Shown here: positions 9,803 to 21,917 of the stretch, piece by piece
Layout of the letters: each line of letters begins with the position of its first letter
Numbering within the stretch: position 1 is the first letter of the stretch
Position numbers and translations under genes: made by a program
Origin: Turritopsis dohrnii
Taxonomy: Eukaryota > Cnidaria > Hydrozoa > Anthoathecata > Oceaniidae
Length of the DNA: 64,000 bases
Direction of reading: 5' to 3'
Assembly (NCBI GenBank): GCA_027922465.2
Contig: BQMF02000589.1
Location: forward strand, 1-64,000
The notes under the pieces: model-generated
The model's input: the letters and a program-made list of their open reading frames with translations, nothing else
Databases searched by the model: none
Told to the model about the DNA's origin: nothing

Positions 9803-10962
9803 GTTATGTACCACTTTGTAATTACTACCTGTCCCACTTTGTAATTTGTGATCCTATTTTACCTGTGTTTCTCCTGGTGTCTATACGATAGATGATTATC
9901 TACAGAGTATTCCATTTTCTTGCGCATGCTCATTGAGTGAGAAAAAACCTAGTTGACTGACTAATTATCAAATTGTCGGCTTCATTAGTTTACAAGGCGA
10001 TGGTAAAATGTTTGTATTTTTAATGCATGCATCGTAGGGAAAATGCAATCATCTAGCTAATTTATTAATTTATGGCTGTCGGATTCATTAGTATGCAAGG
10101 TAAGACGAATATGCTGAAGGTGACCGTAATGTTTTTGAGATCTTCTAACGCATGCGCGGTAGAAAAAACGCAATTATCTTGATAATTATCAATCTATAGC
10201 TGTCGGCTTAATTTGCTTACAAAGTAAATTTTCTTGCAAACCTTTTCTACTTGAATGAGTGATCGATCTTAACATTTTACAAAGTATACATCAAACAGGT
10301 AGAATGTTAACGGAGAAAGAATTATTTATTCTGGACTTAGCATTCGAGTGGTTGATTTTTCAGCCAACTGAATCGAATATTTTCATCTTTGGAAATATTT
10401 TCACGGTTTTGTAAAGATTTTCATGTAGAATCTCATTTGAACCCATACTAAGTGCCACATGATGCAAAACCGTATAGCAGCATCTTTAAATGTTTCAACA
10501 TCATTAATCCTTGCTGGAAGTATTGCTTAGCTTTTTTAGGCCTATTTTAGGTTTCGTAATGTTTCTATGAAAACTTCTACATGGAAATGTAACATTGTAC
10601 CACTACCCATAGATTGTCAAAGACGCAAAGAGTAGTATGAAAAATGATGATTACAGTTACGAAAAATCACTTCCAAGTTCGATATCAGCACCTTCCAATT
10701 GTTCTTTGTGCAAATTTTTGTGAAATTTGGAGAACTTTCAAAAATTGGTCCAAATAATTTGGCCCAAATTGCTCAATTTTGTTGAAACTGAAAAATCACT
10801 TCCAAGTTCGATATCAGCACCTTCCAATTGTTCTTTGTGCAAATTTTTGTGAAATTTGGAGAACTTTTAAAAATTGGTTTTGGTAAAATACACATTATTT
10901 AGGAAGTAAAAAGGACAGGAAATAACAAAGTGGGGCAAGATAATTACAAAGTGGGGCATAAC
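9803..10962. mobile_element. Non-autonomous DNA element with inverted ends rich in CCCACTTTGTAATT
   Basis: The left end reads GTTATG then two copies of CCACTTTGTAATT-type sequence (to ~9845). The right end (10915-10962) is its inverted complement, again with two such copies, ending in CATAAC. Flanks are AACATAT on the left and AACATAC on the right, a probable 7-bp target duplication with one mismatch. No ORF lies inside. A perfect or near-perfect ~88-bp direct repeat (10661-10748 and 10790-10878, period 129) lies near the right end. The superfamily cannot be assigned. Confidence 0.65.
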
Positions 10963-12319
10963 AACATACAAAATACCAGCAGATTCCAGATCGTCTACGT
11001 TGACAGAATAAAAATTAATCCATGTATCTAAGGAAGTAAGTGTAAGAGTAAGGTATGCTTCATTCTTTCAAATGATTGTTCAGTGGTTCTTTGGTTAGTA
11101 CCTTCGAGTGCAAACGCCGCGAGCTGTATGCAAGCTCTAGTCATGTTATCTGGATACTCAACTCCATTACGCTCGATTACGTACTTAGAACTTAGGAAGT
11201 TTTTAACCAAGAAGGTTACCCGGTTTGTAATCGGTAGGTATATACAGCCTTGAGTATCAGAACAGTGAGATAACTCGTTTTCACTTGATTCCGAATCTGT
11301 AATAGTTTTTTTCAGATATTAAGACCTTGAATCGGGTCAGTTAGCTTTACTGGGCTAAATTTGTTCATGTTATCAATCGTTTGGGATATTAAACATTGTT
11401 CGAATTAAGCATTGTTCGAATTAAGCAGTGATAGTGAACGGCATTTTGTATTTGGTATACAAATTTATATACACCAATTTAGAACGGCGTATAATGCGGC
11501 CTAACTCAACACAATTAAGGTGAAACGCAATCTACAGATTTAGTCAATTAATATTACATTAGTCAATTTTTATTAAATCGGCGAACGGCTAAAAAAAAAT
11601 TGTCAATTAATATTTTGTTGACTCAATAATTATGTTCCGTCAGTTGTTGACATGAGCCAGAACTTAAGTTCGAAGTAACTAACTATCTATACATGACTCA
11701 TTTCAAGAAAATTTCTTCCTTATGATCTGTACTTGCGAATGGCAAAAAATATCAATGCGTAAAACGCTCATGTGGAAGCCGACCGACAGCCGTATCAAAA
11801 GATCGAAAAGGATGTTACACTATCGTATCGTCAATAATGAATATAATGAATATAAGAAATATGTTTACAGTAGGAAAGTGTGCTGGAAAGTAGTAGTTTA
11901 AATTAGTAGTAGTTTAAAGTATTATTATTATGTTTACAGATATGAAATATGGAAAGCAAAGAGTTTATAAGTGTTTGAAAATGGCTGCAGAAGATGTTGT
12001 TGTTTACTAACATGATGATGTGAATTAGTATGGATAGGTATGTTCTCTTTGTTTGAAGTTAAACCAAAGTTAAAATATTATAGATCTATTTAGTTAGAAC
12101 ACAGTTTATTTATCCAGCATTTTTGTTGTTTTTCTGTATGTACAATTTATTTTTACTACTAACATGAAAGATGTATTATGAATATTTTGATGCGTTTCAG
12201 ATCTACCGATTAAAACGTTTTTCTGTTCAGAACTCCATTGTTGATAGTGAACTAAAAATGCTTTAGCTGGAATACCTACAGTTTCTTAATTAAAAGGGTG
12301 AGAAGTGTTTTTTTTTTCG
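10963..12319. other. Non-coding, no clear feature
   Basis: AT-rich sequence without a supportable ORF. A short tandem duplication of CATTGTTCGAATTAAG occurs near 11395-11425. Nothing else stands out. Confidence 0.4.
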
Positions 12320-12613
12320 TATTGACGTTAGATTTTTCATCACGGGGAACCATTGCATTGCATCTTCAATCGATACATTTTATTTTACATAGTAAAAAAA
12401 GCTGATGCACACACAGCGCGTATTTTTATTTTTTATGGGTTTAAGATCTTCCAAGTAAAACGGCTATTCTGCGCTCCTATATTTAAAGTTTAAAGTACTT
12501 ACAGCACTGATACCCTTTCTGTTCATCATGCTGTGATTTAATTTTTCTACACCAGGTTTGAGAGGTTACTTTCAGAATTAAAACCCATAAAACTTTTTTA
12601 CACGGGATACTAG
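12320..12613 (+). mobile_element. 3' remnant of a Helitron of family B
   Basis: It shares with the complete B copies at 33143-34266 the block CACGGGGAACCATTGCATTG and the 3' end ACGGGATACTAG followed by T. The 5' terminus is not recognisable, so this is a diverged, truncated copy. Confidence 0.55.
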
Positions 12614-13246
12614 TATCTTTATAATGTCTAAACCTATAATCATCTACTGCAAACAAATAATCATGTTAAAACAGTCTAATAAACTGAATAGTGGAAACTA
12701 CTCTATTTCTATAGAAATGTACTCTTTCGCTGATATTTTTTAATAAATGTACTATAAATATTTTTGAAATTGTATAATTTCTGTTTGACACTGCTTCAAC
12801 ACTAATTGATAGAGTGACAGACAGTGTCAGTAAATTGACAGTGTGAAAGCTAGAATGTTAGGATACTGTGATGAAAGAGGTAAGCAAAATAAATTGGAGC
12901 AAATAACTTTATTCTAATAAGATAACTAAATAACATTAATAATAACATCGAAATGCCATGTTATCAATAGATGTGACTTAATACTAAAAATTTCCGAAAA
13001 TACTTTTATCTGAAAAGAAAATGGACCTATGCATTTTGTAACTGACTTGTAACTGAATCACTGAAATATACTGATACTATGTTATTGTACTAATCTACAT
13101 ATGCTAAAACATTAAAAACATTAGATAAACATTATGAAACTACCATACAGTTGCTTGTGTCATAGTGCTATTGAAAAACATATTGTTATTGTAAAACTAA
13201 GAAACTTTTCAGAAGAACTAATCTCAGTGTATGGTAGTTTCATGCC
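12614..13246. other. Non-coding, no clear feature
   Basis: AT-rich sequence with no ORF, exon or terminal repeat that I can support. Confidence 0.35.
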
Positions 13247-13420
13247 ACCATCAGTTTTCAATTCATTTAAAATGAGTCTATTTATGTTGTCATGAAGACC
13301 TTAGGCGTTCAAAGTTAAATTTACAGACGCCCTTATCAAAATGTAATTCAGATATTCATCCACCTAAGGATTACCACAAAAAACTGTGTACTCACTTAAA
13401 TGAATTGAAAACTGATGGGG
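13247..13420. repeat. Short inverted-repeat (hairpin) element
   Basis: The left arm starts CCATCAGTTTTCAATTCATT and continues to TGAG; the right arm is its reverse complement, ending ACTGATGG. Arms are about 28 bp with one or two differences, separated by ~115 bp. It could be a miniature TIR element or a solitary hairpin. Confidence 0.55.
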
Positions 13421-13789
13421 CAAAATTATTGTAAATAGTGTAGTGCCTGTTTTCAGACACAACACTGTGCTTGTTTTCAGATGACTGGCTGTTTTTTTGG
13501 TTTTTTTTGGCACTTTCCTCCATTTAAAACCGGGATGGTTCCGACCCCCAAGTCTCCACCATACCCGAAATGCCGCCTGGGACTGGGGGCCGGGATGACT
13601 CCGCCTGTACTTTAAGAAGTCTTGGTATGAATCTACAATATATTGTTGAAATAATTTTTATTAGTAAAGAAGCAAAAGGTTGATATTCAAATTGATAAAA
13701 TCATATTGATAGAAACTTACATTCTTTTGTAGTAGCCAAGACACCATCTAAAATGCGAAACTTAGTAACGACACAATAAATTTATTACA

Positions 13790-14644
13790 TCTATATATTA
13801 ATAGCCGATTCTCTGTTTGTTTGTCTGTTTGTTTGTCTGTCACGCAAAATGGTAGATTGAGTTGTGAGCGAAATTATTTCTTTTTTTGTGTGCGACGTGA
13901 GTTCGAAGCAAATACATTGCAACCCCAATCGAACGTGACTTTTTTTGGCTGATGAACTAATAGGAATAACGTTTTGTTTTTATCATTATTGTTAGTTTTA
14001 TATTCCACGTTGACTTGGCTTTGAAAACAGTACATCAACTAAATACAAAGAAACTAACTGATTAAACATTTTGGACAAAAAGCAGCAGTGGCAGAACGTG
14101 GCAGCATGTGCGATTTGCCACTATCTCTTGCCTGACTGTCTGAGACGGGTGAACTTTTTTTTTGAGCAATCAAAATGTTTAAAAACCGATAGGTAAAAAA
14201 AGAGTATTATATCAAAACAAAATGTTTTTTTTTTTTTTTTTTTGCTTTTCTTTTAACAAATTAATTTCTTCTTTTAATTGTTAAGCGTTCTGATCGAACG
14301 TTTTTTATTCTATTTATTCAATTAGCACGTGCCTTTTTTCTCTCCTCCGTCGTGATGTTTTTAAGAAGAGAAACTATTTCTTCCTTACGTTTGATAGCAC
14401 CCATGTTAGAGTGGGTAACTTTTTTAAAACAAAAGCTAATAAAAAGTTGAAGTTTTCTCTCTCTACATTTTGAGTGTATTGTTACACTGATAAAAGATTG
14501 GTTTTATCAGAGGTTGTGACTTCGAATATGCTTCTGGTTGAACACAAGTTGTACGAGCCGTTTATAAGGAAATTTGACGTTTATTGATACAGTGATACAG
14601 AGCATGTGAACATCGGCGGCGAGCGACGCCGCCTTGGCGGCTAG
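13790..14644 (+). mobile_element. Non-autonomous Helitron, family A copy 1
   Basis: It begins TCTATATATTAATAGCCG and ends with a GC-rich hairpin GGCGGCG-AGCGA-CGCCGCC, ten bases further CTAG. It is flanked by A on the left and T on the right with no target duplication, as expected for Helitrons (TC start, CTRR end, insertion between A and T). No Rep/helicase ORF. Length 855 bp. Related copies lie at 17488-18023, 33028-35170 and 40258-40670. Confidence 0.88.
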
Positions 14645-14759
14645 TTTATTATATTATGTTAACCTTGTAATTGTAAGATATATTACCATTGTATTTGGCT
14701 GCAGATGCTGATGATGATGTAGCTATATGAAAATGAAATAAAGCGATTGTGAAAGTTAA

Positions 14760-15310
14760 AACATGTGGTACTAACAATGAATCGAAAAATTAATTTGTAA
14801 ACTCTTACTATCAGCCATTGGTAAAGCTTCATCTAAATAAGAAATGGTTTAAAAACTTCATACACTAGAATAGAGCTCAAATAGAGTAAAAGAAGATGTT
14901 ATAATGACAAAGTAGTGCTCATAGAAGAGAAGTAGAAGAAAACATGCTTGGTATATAGGAGAATATTTCAGTTCAAATTCTTGTCCTTACAGGCATTTTC
15001 TACATTACCAGTATCTGAGTAAGGAAAAAATTATGTTATAATGGCAGCATACAGAAATAACATATAGGTTATAACATATGGAAAGGAGACATTAATGTGT
15101 ATAGACCCTTACTATTAGTTGTTGAAGAACCATCTAAATAAAAAAAAGGTTTTAAAAGGTAGGTGTAATAAAAAAAGAAGAGAAAACAGTAGTTTAAACA
15201 ACAATCTTTACTCCTTTATTCATTTTCTATATTTTCAGTATCTATTGAAGGGAAGGATGATGTTATAATGATAGCATACAGAAAAGTCTAAAACATCATA
15301 AGGGTATGAA
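14760..15310. repeat. Degenerate direct repeats, two to three units
   Basis: Related blocks recur at intervals of about 250-300 bp: GATGTTATAATGA-type sequence followed by AGCATACAGAAA (about 15040 and 15265) and CATCTAAATAAG-type blocks (about 14830 and 15130). No coding potential was found. It may be an old tandem duplication. Confidence 0.4.
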
Positions 15311-15879
15311 AATGAAAAGTTGTTGATAAAATGAAAGTTCTGCAGAAATCTTCATCTGAAACAAAACGAAAGTTTACCTCCTCCTAACAATGTATTTTCT
15401 GAATCTAAAATGAAATCAATTTGCTTTTAGTATTTGAATTCCAATAATAGAAAGTTTAAAAAAAGTTACTATTTTACCCTGGGAGTAGTCCATACACGGC
15501 TGTTACGTTGGGAAATTTGAGATTTTTCACCTTGCTTTGGCATTTTTCAAATATCTCAAGTTAGCAAAAAGGTATTTAAGTTCTGTAAAAGATTTTGATA
15601 GATAAATGAATTTTCTTATCGCCTAATGAAAATTTGCTAAAATTTCTATAAGATTAGGGCCACAAAATTAGGGAATTTAGGGAAATTTGTTTCAATATTC
15701 ATAATAATTGCACTTGGAATACGTTGAATTGGTACAATTTGGCCCGAAAAAGGATGATTCAGGTATGTTTCCATGTTAAAAAGTTGATTTGGAGGGGCTT
15801 TTGTTGAGGTGCATAGAACGATAACTAGTCGATAAGGAACGAATGTAATAAATTAAAATAAAAGTTATATATACATAAT
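15311..15879. other. Non-coding, no clear feature
   Basis: No supportable ORF or repeat. It is the 3' flank of the minus-strand gene ending at 15880. Confidence 0.35.
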
Positions 15880-16377
15880 TCATTTTAAAAAATCCCTTCT
15901 TCCACCCCGATTCCCACTCCGATTTCCTCTATATCTTCCCTGATACCCACTATAAGAGGTTTGGTTGAACCAAACTGCATGGGTTGAACCCTCACTCACA
16001 CACATACAATCCTCATAAGTGTAAGGCAAACCAGTTGCCTTCCACTTATTAAAATTGCACTTACATAGGTGCTGATTTGTCACATGCCTGTTTTCCAGGC
16101 AAAACCTCCTGTAGGTGGTGAAAGTTTTTTTTTGTTCTTCCTTTTTCTTTTTCTCCTCTGCCTTTCTCTTCCCTTCACGCTCCGCCTTTCTCTTTTCCTC
16201 CTCCTCCTTCTCCATTTTATCGATCTTGGACTGCAACTATGATGAATTAAAAAAATTATATGTATAATACATAGTCATAAAAGTGTATACTTATCACATG
16301 AAAACAAAACAGTATTTAACTTACTTCTAACATATTTTGCTTTAAAGTAAAGATCATATGATCGCTATCATGACTGA
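15880..16377 (-). CDS. Small coiled-coil, Cys-rich, RGG-tailed protein (3' exons)
   Basis: Two minus-strand exons fit together: 16377-16325 (donor GTAAGT) and 16236-15880 (acceptor ..CATCATAG), joining in frame at LE|LQSKIDKME. The product has a charged coiled coil rich in K, E and R (about 45 residues), a Cys/His-containing segment with KWKATGLPYTYEDC that could bind a metal, and an Arg/Gly-rich tail (YRGNRSGNRGGRRDF) suggestive of nucleic acid binding. The first exon begins in mid-codon, so more exons lie upstream (higher coordinates). I do not recognise the family. It lies beside a partial RPA-like gene copy on the same strand but no join between them is supported. A mobile-element accessory protein is possible. 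Confidence 0.5.
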
Positions 16378-16728
16378 CTAATCCCTATACGAAACATATA
16401 ATTTATATTCTATGAACTACAATACAACTCATTAACTAAATGTAAACAAAACTATGGGTCCATTTACATCTTATGAATTATTCTGTGAATTATTCTCATT
16501 TTGTCAATGTGAAGTGATGTTTCGTAAGCAACACATTGCATTTACATCTTATGAGTTATTCGGAGATAATTCATTTTGCCAATGCAAATTACATGTTTTG
16601 AAGAGTGGGTTGCTAATATACACTAACTGAAGCTTTTTAAACTCAAACTCTTTCAGCTCTTCTGTTACACTGAGGTTAATTGCCTTTTAATTTACTTTCT
16701 TAGAAGTAGGATTCTGATACTAAAGAAA

Positions 16729-17300
16729 TTATAAGCTATTTGTGCAATTTCGGCATAAACGTTCATGTTTTTTCAGGAAGGTCCGTTCTGTATTTAGTCC
16801 TTTTGAGGAGCACTCACAAAGTCTCTTTCTCTTAGCAAGGAGGGATTTATTTGCTTGACTATGAAGTGCATGTCTTTTCAAACTCAAATGAATTCTCTGA
16901 TCCTCTTGCCTCACCGATACTATTTGCCTGTTTTCCATATTGAAGGCAGCATGTAGGCTTTTGCCTTCTTCTGATAAAAACCCAATGGTCATCCTCCGCT
17001 CTTGGTTTTATAACTGAAAGAAACAGTACGAAACATTAGTAGATTGCCCTACACAAACAGTCTCTTCTAAGATGTAAATACAAATGCATGTAATGTTATA
17101 TACATTTGCTGTCAGGAGACTGGGTTTGCTCGAAATGATTAAGTGCTGGCAGGAGCTGGTACTTTTCTTCATCTGAAACTTTAAATAATTTTGAGTCCTG
17201 TTAATTCATCTGCAGTGTAATGAAGAGACTTAGGTTTGCTTGTGAAACTCCTGGCAGTTTAGATTGGTACAGATTTACCTGAAACATCTTTCTTTTCCAT
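16729..17300 (-). pseudogene. Partial duplicate of the RPA-like gene 5' exons, joined to an unrelated ORF
   Basis: ATG at 17300-17298 with exon ATGGAAAAGAAAGATGTTTC (to 17279, donor GTAAAT) and a second exon with EEKYQLLPALNHFEQTQSPD match exons 1 and 2 of the RPA-like gene at 18620-20122 almost exactly; intron sequence is also shared. After the third exon's start (TTATAAAACC) the similarity ends and an unrelated 87-codon ORF (16992-16729, rich in K, R and Cys) follows. The OB-fold exon is missing. A segmental duplication with one end elsewhere is the simplest reading. The 87-codon ORF is not recognised. Confidence 0.5.
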
Positions 17301-17487
17301 GTTTAATTCTTTATTTTTTTCTAGACACTAGAAATTATGATAAAGAACAAAATAGTTTAATTCAATCAACAAAGACTGTTTTGATGTAATTGTCAATAGG
17401 CAAACAATTTCTTGGAATATAACTGTCTTCTGGAAATGACACAACAGATGAAAAGATTGTAGCAGGTCAGATAAGTTTACACAATAG

Positions 17488-18023
17488 TCTATATATTAAT
17501 AGCCGATTCTCCGTCTGTTTGTTTGTTTGTCTGTCACGCAAAATGGTAGATTGAGTTGTGAGCGAAATTATTTCTTTTTTTGCGACGAAGCAAATACATT
17601 GCAACCCCAATCGAACGTGACTTTTTTTGGCTGGTGAACCAATAGAGATAACGTTTTGTTTTTATTATTATTGTTAGTTTTATATTCCAAGGACCACCGT
17701 TGACTTGGCTTTGAAAACAATACATCAACTAAATACAAAGAAACTAACTGATCAAACATTTTGGAAAAAAAGCAGCAGTGGCAGAACATGGCAGCATTTA
17801 CCAGTGTATAACGCTTGCCTGACTGTCTGGGACGGATGAACTGTTTTTCAAGCAATCAAAATGTTTAAAAACCGATACGTAAAAAGAGAGTATCGTGAAA
17901 CAAAATACTTTTTTACTTTTGTCTTAATAGTTGTCTTAATTTCTTTTAAGCGATTTCTTTTAATCTATTTTAATCTGATCGAATGTTTTTTATTCACTTC
18001 ATTCATTTAGCCTTGGCGGCTAG
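17488..18023 (+). mobile_element. Non-autonomous Helitron, family A copy 2, hairpin lost
   Basis: It starts TCTATATATTAATAGCCG and ends CCTTGGCGGCTAG then T. Compared with copy 1 it is shorter (536 bp) and lacks the GC-rich hairpin before CTAG. The internal sequence is otherwise close to copy 1 and to copy 3 (reverse). The base before TC is G, not A. Confidence 0.78.
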
Positions 18024-18619
18024 TATTATTTATTTAGTTCAGTCCATAGATAAGTTACATAACGTCAAAATAACAAATTTAAGTGCTATCTAAATGGGCA
18101 GTAAGAAGATTTTCCTAGTCTCTATAAAAGTTTTTGTATTGTCATCAGTTGAATTAGAAAGTTTATCCCAACATCTTTTGCAATGATTTAACGGTAGGTT
18201 CTTGTCAAATAGTTTTGAATGGTTTATCCAACTTTGAAGAAATGGTTGTGCACACATATTTGAAATACAATGTTATATTTACAATGGCAGAATTATGTCA
18301 ATGGAAAGACATCAGAGGAAAATTCACTTTGTATACACCGGTAGATACTTAAATTTAACGTAATGTTCGAAACACAACTTCTTTGATTATTGGAAATGCT
18401 TATTTGAGAAGTTAAGTAGAAAAAATTCGACTGAAATTAATGATATACTTCCACTGAATTTCGATCTTTAGGAACAGCAAATCAGAGAAAAGTTTGACAA
18501 TATCACAATGCGAATCATCGTATAGAAACTGAAAAGGAAGCGCGACAAGAAAAATCAAACACAAACAACATCCTTAAAATAGAAAATGAATGCAACTGAG
18601 AACGCAACTGGCTTGTCAC
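18024..18619. other. Non-coding, no clear feature
   Basis: No ORF or repeat that I can support between the Helitron and the 3' end of the RPA-like pseudogene. Confidence 0.35.
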
Positions 18620-20122
18620 TTACACTTTAAATCCTACACACATTTTCCTACTGTTTGCAATCCGTATCGTTTTCTTGTCTTGTAACATGTCTGTTACTTC
18701 TTTTTCGGTTTTCGGAAAGGGAATCTGTTTTCGATCGTAATACAGCTGTACCTGATGACGATATACATTGATTTGCTGATCATTTGGAAAAGACAAGTTT
18801 AACTGGAAATACCACAAGGTTGTATCGTATCTGCAAACCATTTTACACGACGGGCATTCAATCACATTATTGTCGATACCCTCCTTCAATTCAGCTTCAA
18901 CGAAGTCAACTTTTGAATGGTTCTTCTGGCACGAACTACAAATGTAGAACTTGTTAGCACGAATGGACGTTATAGGAAATTTGTGTTCTTCCTCGTACAC
19001 CTATTTGATTTCAAATGGAGTGTAACAAAGCGCCTTGTCTGCATCTAGACAGCGTATAACTTGGGAAGCCTTACCAACATGCAACACAAATCCACCATTA
19101 CCATACGTGCGGTAAGTCGCATCCATAATCTTGTATAGGCCATCTTCATGGGCGTCTCCAATCTTTTGATCCCAAAGTGTGAGGTTAATAGGTGTGTCTG
19201 CATCATGCCCAACAACTTCTCTTTTTTTAACAGGTTCATCGGAGAACTTCGAAGAAGTGGTCATGACCCGGCTGTCTGCAATATTCAGAAAGAGCTTGCA
19301 TGATACTTTCTGGCGATCTGTCGCACTGTCTCTGATGCATTTCACAGACTGAATGGGTGCATGTTTAGCTGGCTCTGCGTGTAGAAAAGATACAATGGCA
19401 CTCTCAATCACTGTGTTATAATTGATTTGGATGTCTGTTTTCTTGTTATCGAATTTCTTGGGAACTTTACGTATATTTGCGAGCCGCACAGCGGACTTTT
19501 GCATGCTCGCATTTGGCAGGAACTCATGCTTTTGTACATCAAATGCTACGGTTCTGAAGCAAGCCTAGCCGTCTGCAGCTCCATGTGGAAGTATTTTGTG
19601 CGTTTGCCATCTTTTATCACCGATAGGTTGTGCACATATCCTGTTATTTCTAAACATTTGCAATCAAGACATTTGAGATTAGCAACTGACTAAATAATTT
19701 CCAAATAGCACTTGATGTAATTTCAAAATGGTTGAATGTTTAAAAAGTTCAGTACGATACACACCATTTTGATTGTCCTCCTCTAGTTTGCCGTCTTCCA
19801 GTTTCCGTTTCACAGAAGGTTTTATAACTGAAAGAAACAGTACGAAACATTAGTAGATTGCCCTACACAAACAGTCTCTTCTAAGATGTAAATACAAATG
19901 CATGTAATGTTATATACATTTGCTGTCAGGAGACTGTGTTTGCTCCAAATGATCCAGTGCTGGCAGGAGCTGGTATGTTTCTTCATCTGAAATTTCAATA
20001 TAAAAAAATTGAGTCGTGTTAATTCATGTGCAGTGTAATGAAGAGACTAAGGTTTGCTTGTGAAAGTCCTGGCAGTTAAGATTGAAAGATAAGTATTTAC
20101 CTGAAAGATCTTTCTTTTCCAT
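18620..20122 (-). pseudogene. RPA-like OB-fold single-strand DNA-binding protein, broken
   Basis: Four minus-strand exons join in phase: 20122-20101 (MEKKDLS), 19986-19918, 19827-19765 (basic KPSVKRKLEDGK) and 19649-18620. The last holds an OB-fold start (TGYVHNLSVIKDGKRTKYF), a second OB region with PINLTLWDQKIG, the RPA-type beta-strand pattern, and a C-terminal zinc ribbon (CSSCQ ... CPSCK). This resembles the RPA large subunit, which binds single-stranded DNA in replication and repair. Lesions: a frameshift near 19570 and a TAG at ~19006-19008 (IK*VYEEEH) where the sister copy at 22980-23490 has a Lys codon. A Penelope-like element abuts the start codon. Many animal genomes carry such RPA-like genes in repeats and Helitrons; which applies here is unclear. 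Confidence 0.7.
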
Positions 20123-20341
20123 AATTTGAGTAAGCGTTGTGGTAAAAACATTGTGGCTTTAGAAACATATAGGATTAAAAGACCAACAATTATATTTTCG
20201 CGATATATTTCGATAATTTTTTTTTTTTTTTTTTCATCATCAGGCTAAAAGTAAAATCAGTAAAACAGTTATAAACAGCTAAAAAATGGTAGATTAAAAT
20301 ATATACAAGAAGTCAGACACACAACTTCATTTCAACAACTA

Positions 20342-21455
20342 TCACAATTTAATCACTAGAGCTCTGGAACGATATTCGTCTTTAGTATTAATTGATGGTT
20401 TGAGTTCACTGATCCATAGAGCTTCTAGGGTCATTAAATACGTCAATGATCTATATGTCGATGCAATTATATGAACGTTTTCAAAACTAATACTGCTATT
20501 ACACGTAATAAAATGCAATCCCACAGGGCTACTCCTTCGTCGATGTTCCCGAATCCGGCAAAGTAGATGACGACTTGTTTGGCCGACATAGCATGCATTA
20601 CAGCACGGACAATTAATTATATATACAACTTTGCTTTTCAACGATATATCAACTTTTGGTTTCAGGGACGGCAATACAGTTTTCACCTTTCTCAAAGTAA
20701 AAATAATTTTACATGGTGCATTCGTTCTCTTTAGTGCGTTTTCAAACTTCTCAGACACTCGACCACGGTATTGAACGAAAACCATTTTCTCCTCCTTATC
20801 CTCTTCTTTCTTTTCTTCTTCATTCTTATCGTTGTCATTTTGTTTCGTTATTATATCTTCCAGGGTTCGTTTGATAATGGGTTCGAAAAACCTTTGTGGA
20901 TACTGGTTGTCGAGTAATATTTTCCTTGCATGCACTAAACTTTCATCAAAATTACTCCAATTACTACAAGACCTGAAAATTCGGTGAATAAATCCTGACA
21001 CAACTGATTTCTTATATTTTAGTGGAGCTAGACTGTGGAAGTTCATGGTCAGACCAGTGTCAGTTTTCTTTTGGTACCAAGTAGATTGTAATGTGTTTCC
21101 TGTCCGTGTTATTAACATATCCTAGAAGGCTAATGTATTATTACTTTCTCTTTCTATAGTAAATTTTAATGATGGGTGGAGATTGTTGATTTCTGCAAGT
21201 TTTATATCTATCTGAGTTCTTAAAATATTTCTCAAAATATCATCCATGTAACGTGAGAACAAATTTGCATTATCTTTGATTTTTGAATCAAATTTACTCA
21301 TCCAACCATTTGCGATTTGTGGTGCAGGGGGACTGCCCATAGCAAGACCATCAATTTGACGGTGGAATCCATCATTTGTTTGCATGACTACATTGGAACT
21401 ACAAACAGTTAAAAGTTGTCGAAAAGTTTCCTTGTCTACAGGTGGTGTTTTATAT
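20342..21455 (-). pseudogene. PLE reverse transcriptase (C-terminal part) and GIY-YIG endonuclease
   Basis: From 21385 the frame reads RQIDGLAMGSPPAPQIANG and FSRYMDDIL, the PLE forms of RT motifs B and C (the Asp pair of motif C is intact), then a thumb region. The GIY-YIG-like nuclease follows (VVYIINCPCCNACYVGQTSR, ... RIREHRR). The N-terminal RT domain is missing. One in-frame TAG (21124-21122, NTLAF*DMLI) interrupts it; otherwise the frame is open to 20342. PLE proteins prime reverse transcription at a target nick; this copy cannot be active alone. Confidence 0.82.
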
Positions 21456-21463
21456 CACGGACA

Positions 21464-21911
21464 ATTATAATTAATTGTCCGTGCTGTAATGCATGCTATG
21501 TCGGCCAAACAAGTCGTCATCTACTTTGCCGGATTCGGGAACATCGACGAAGGAGTAGCCCTGTGGGATTGCATTTTATTACGTGTAATAGCAGTATTAG
21601 TTTTGAAAACGTTCATATAATTGCATCGACATATAGATCATTGACGTATTTAATGACCCTAGAAGCTCTATGGATCAGTGAACTCAAACCATCAATTAAT
21701 ACTAAAGACGAATATCGTTCCAGAGCTCTAGTGATTAAATTGTGATAGTTGTTGAAATGAAGTTGTGTGTCTGACTTCTTGTATATATTTTAATCTACCA
21801 TTTTTTAGCTGTTTATAACTGTTTTACTGATTTTACTTTTAGCCTGATGATGATAAAAAATTATCGAAATATATCGCGAAAATATAATTGTTGGTCTTTT
21901 AATCCTATATA
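21464..21911 (+). repeat. Inverted copy of the PLE 3' end
   Basis: The plus strand repeats the GIY-YIG coding end and the 3' tail (through GATATATTTCGATAATTTTT in reverse) found on the minus strand at 20170-20618. It is open as a 109-codon ORF (21416-21745) only because it is the copied coding sequence. The junction carries a small palindrome CACGGACAATTA/TAATTGTCCGTG near 21455-21484. Confidence 0.85.
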
Positions 21912-21917
21912 TTTTCC

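Larger units (their letters stand above)
20127..21911 (-). mobile_element. Penelope-like retroelement (PLE), 5'-truncated, with inverted terminal copy
   Basis: It is bounded by a 12-bp target duplication TTTTCCATAATT (20115-20126 and 21912-21923); the empty-site structure is seen in the paralogous sequence near 17290-17310. The minus strand encodes the C-terminal part of a PLE reverse transcriptase and a GIY-YIG nuclease. The segment 20170-20618 recurs in inverted orientation at 21464-21911, giving a palindromic layout typical of Penelope elements with an inverted partial copy. The insertion covers the ATG of the RPA-like gene. Confidence 0.85.

Noticed and set aside
11028..11210. 60-codon minus-strand ORF
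   Set aside because: Short and without recognisable motif; it is expected by chance.
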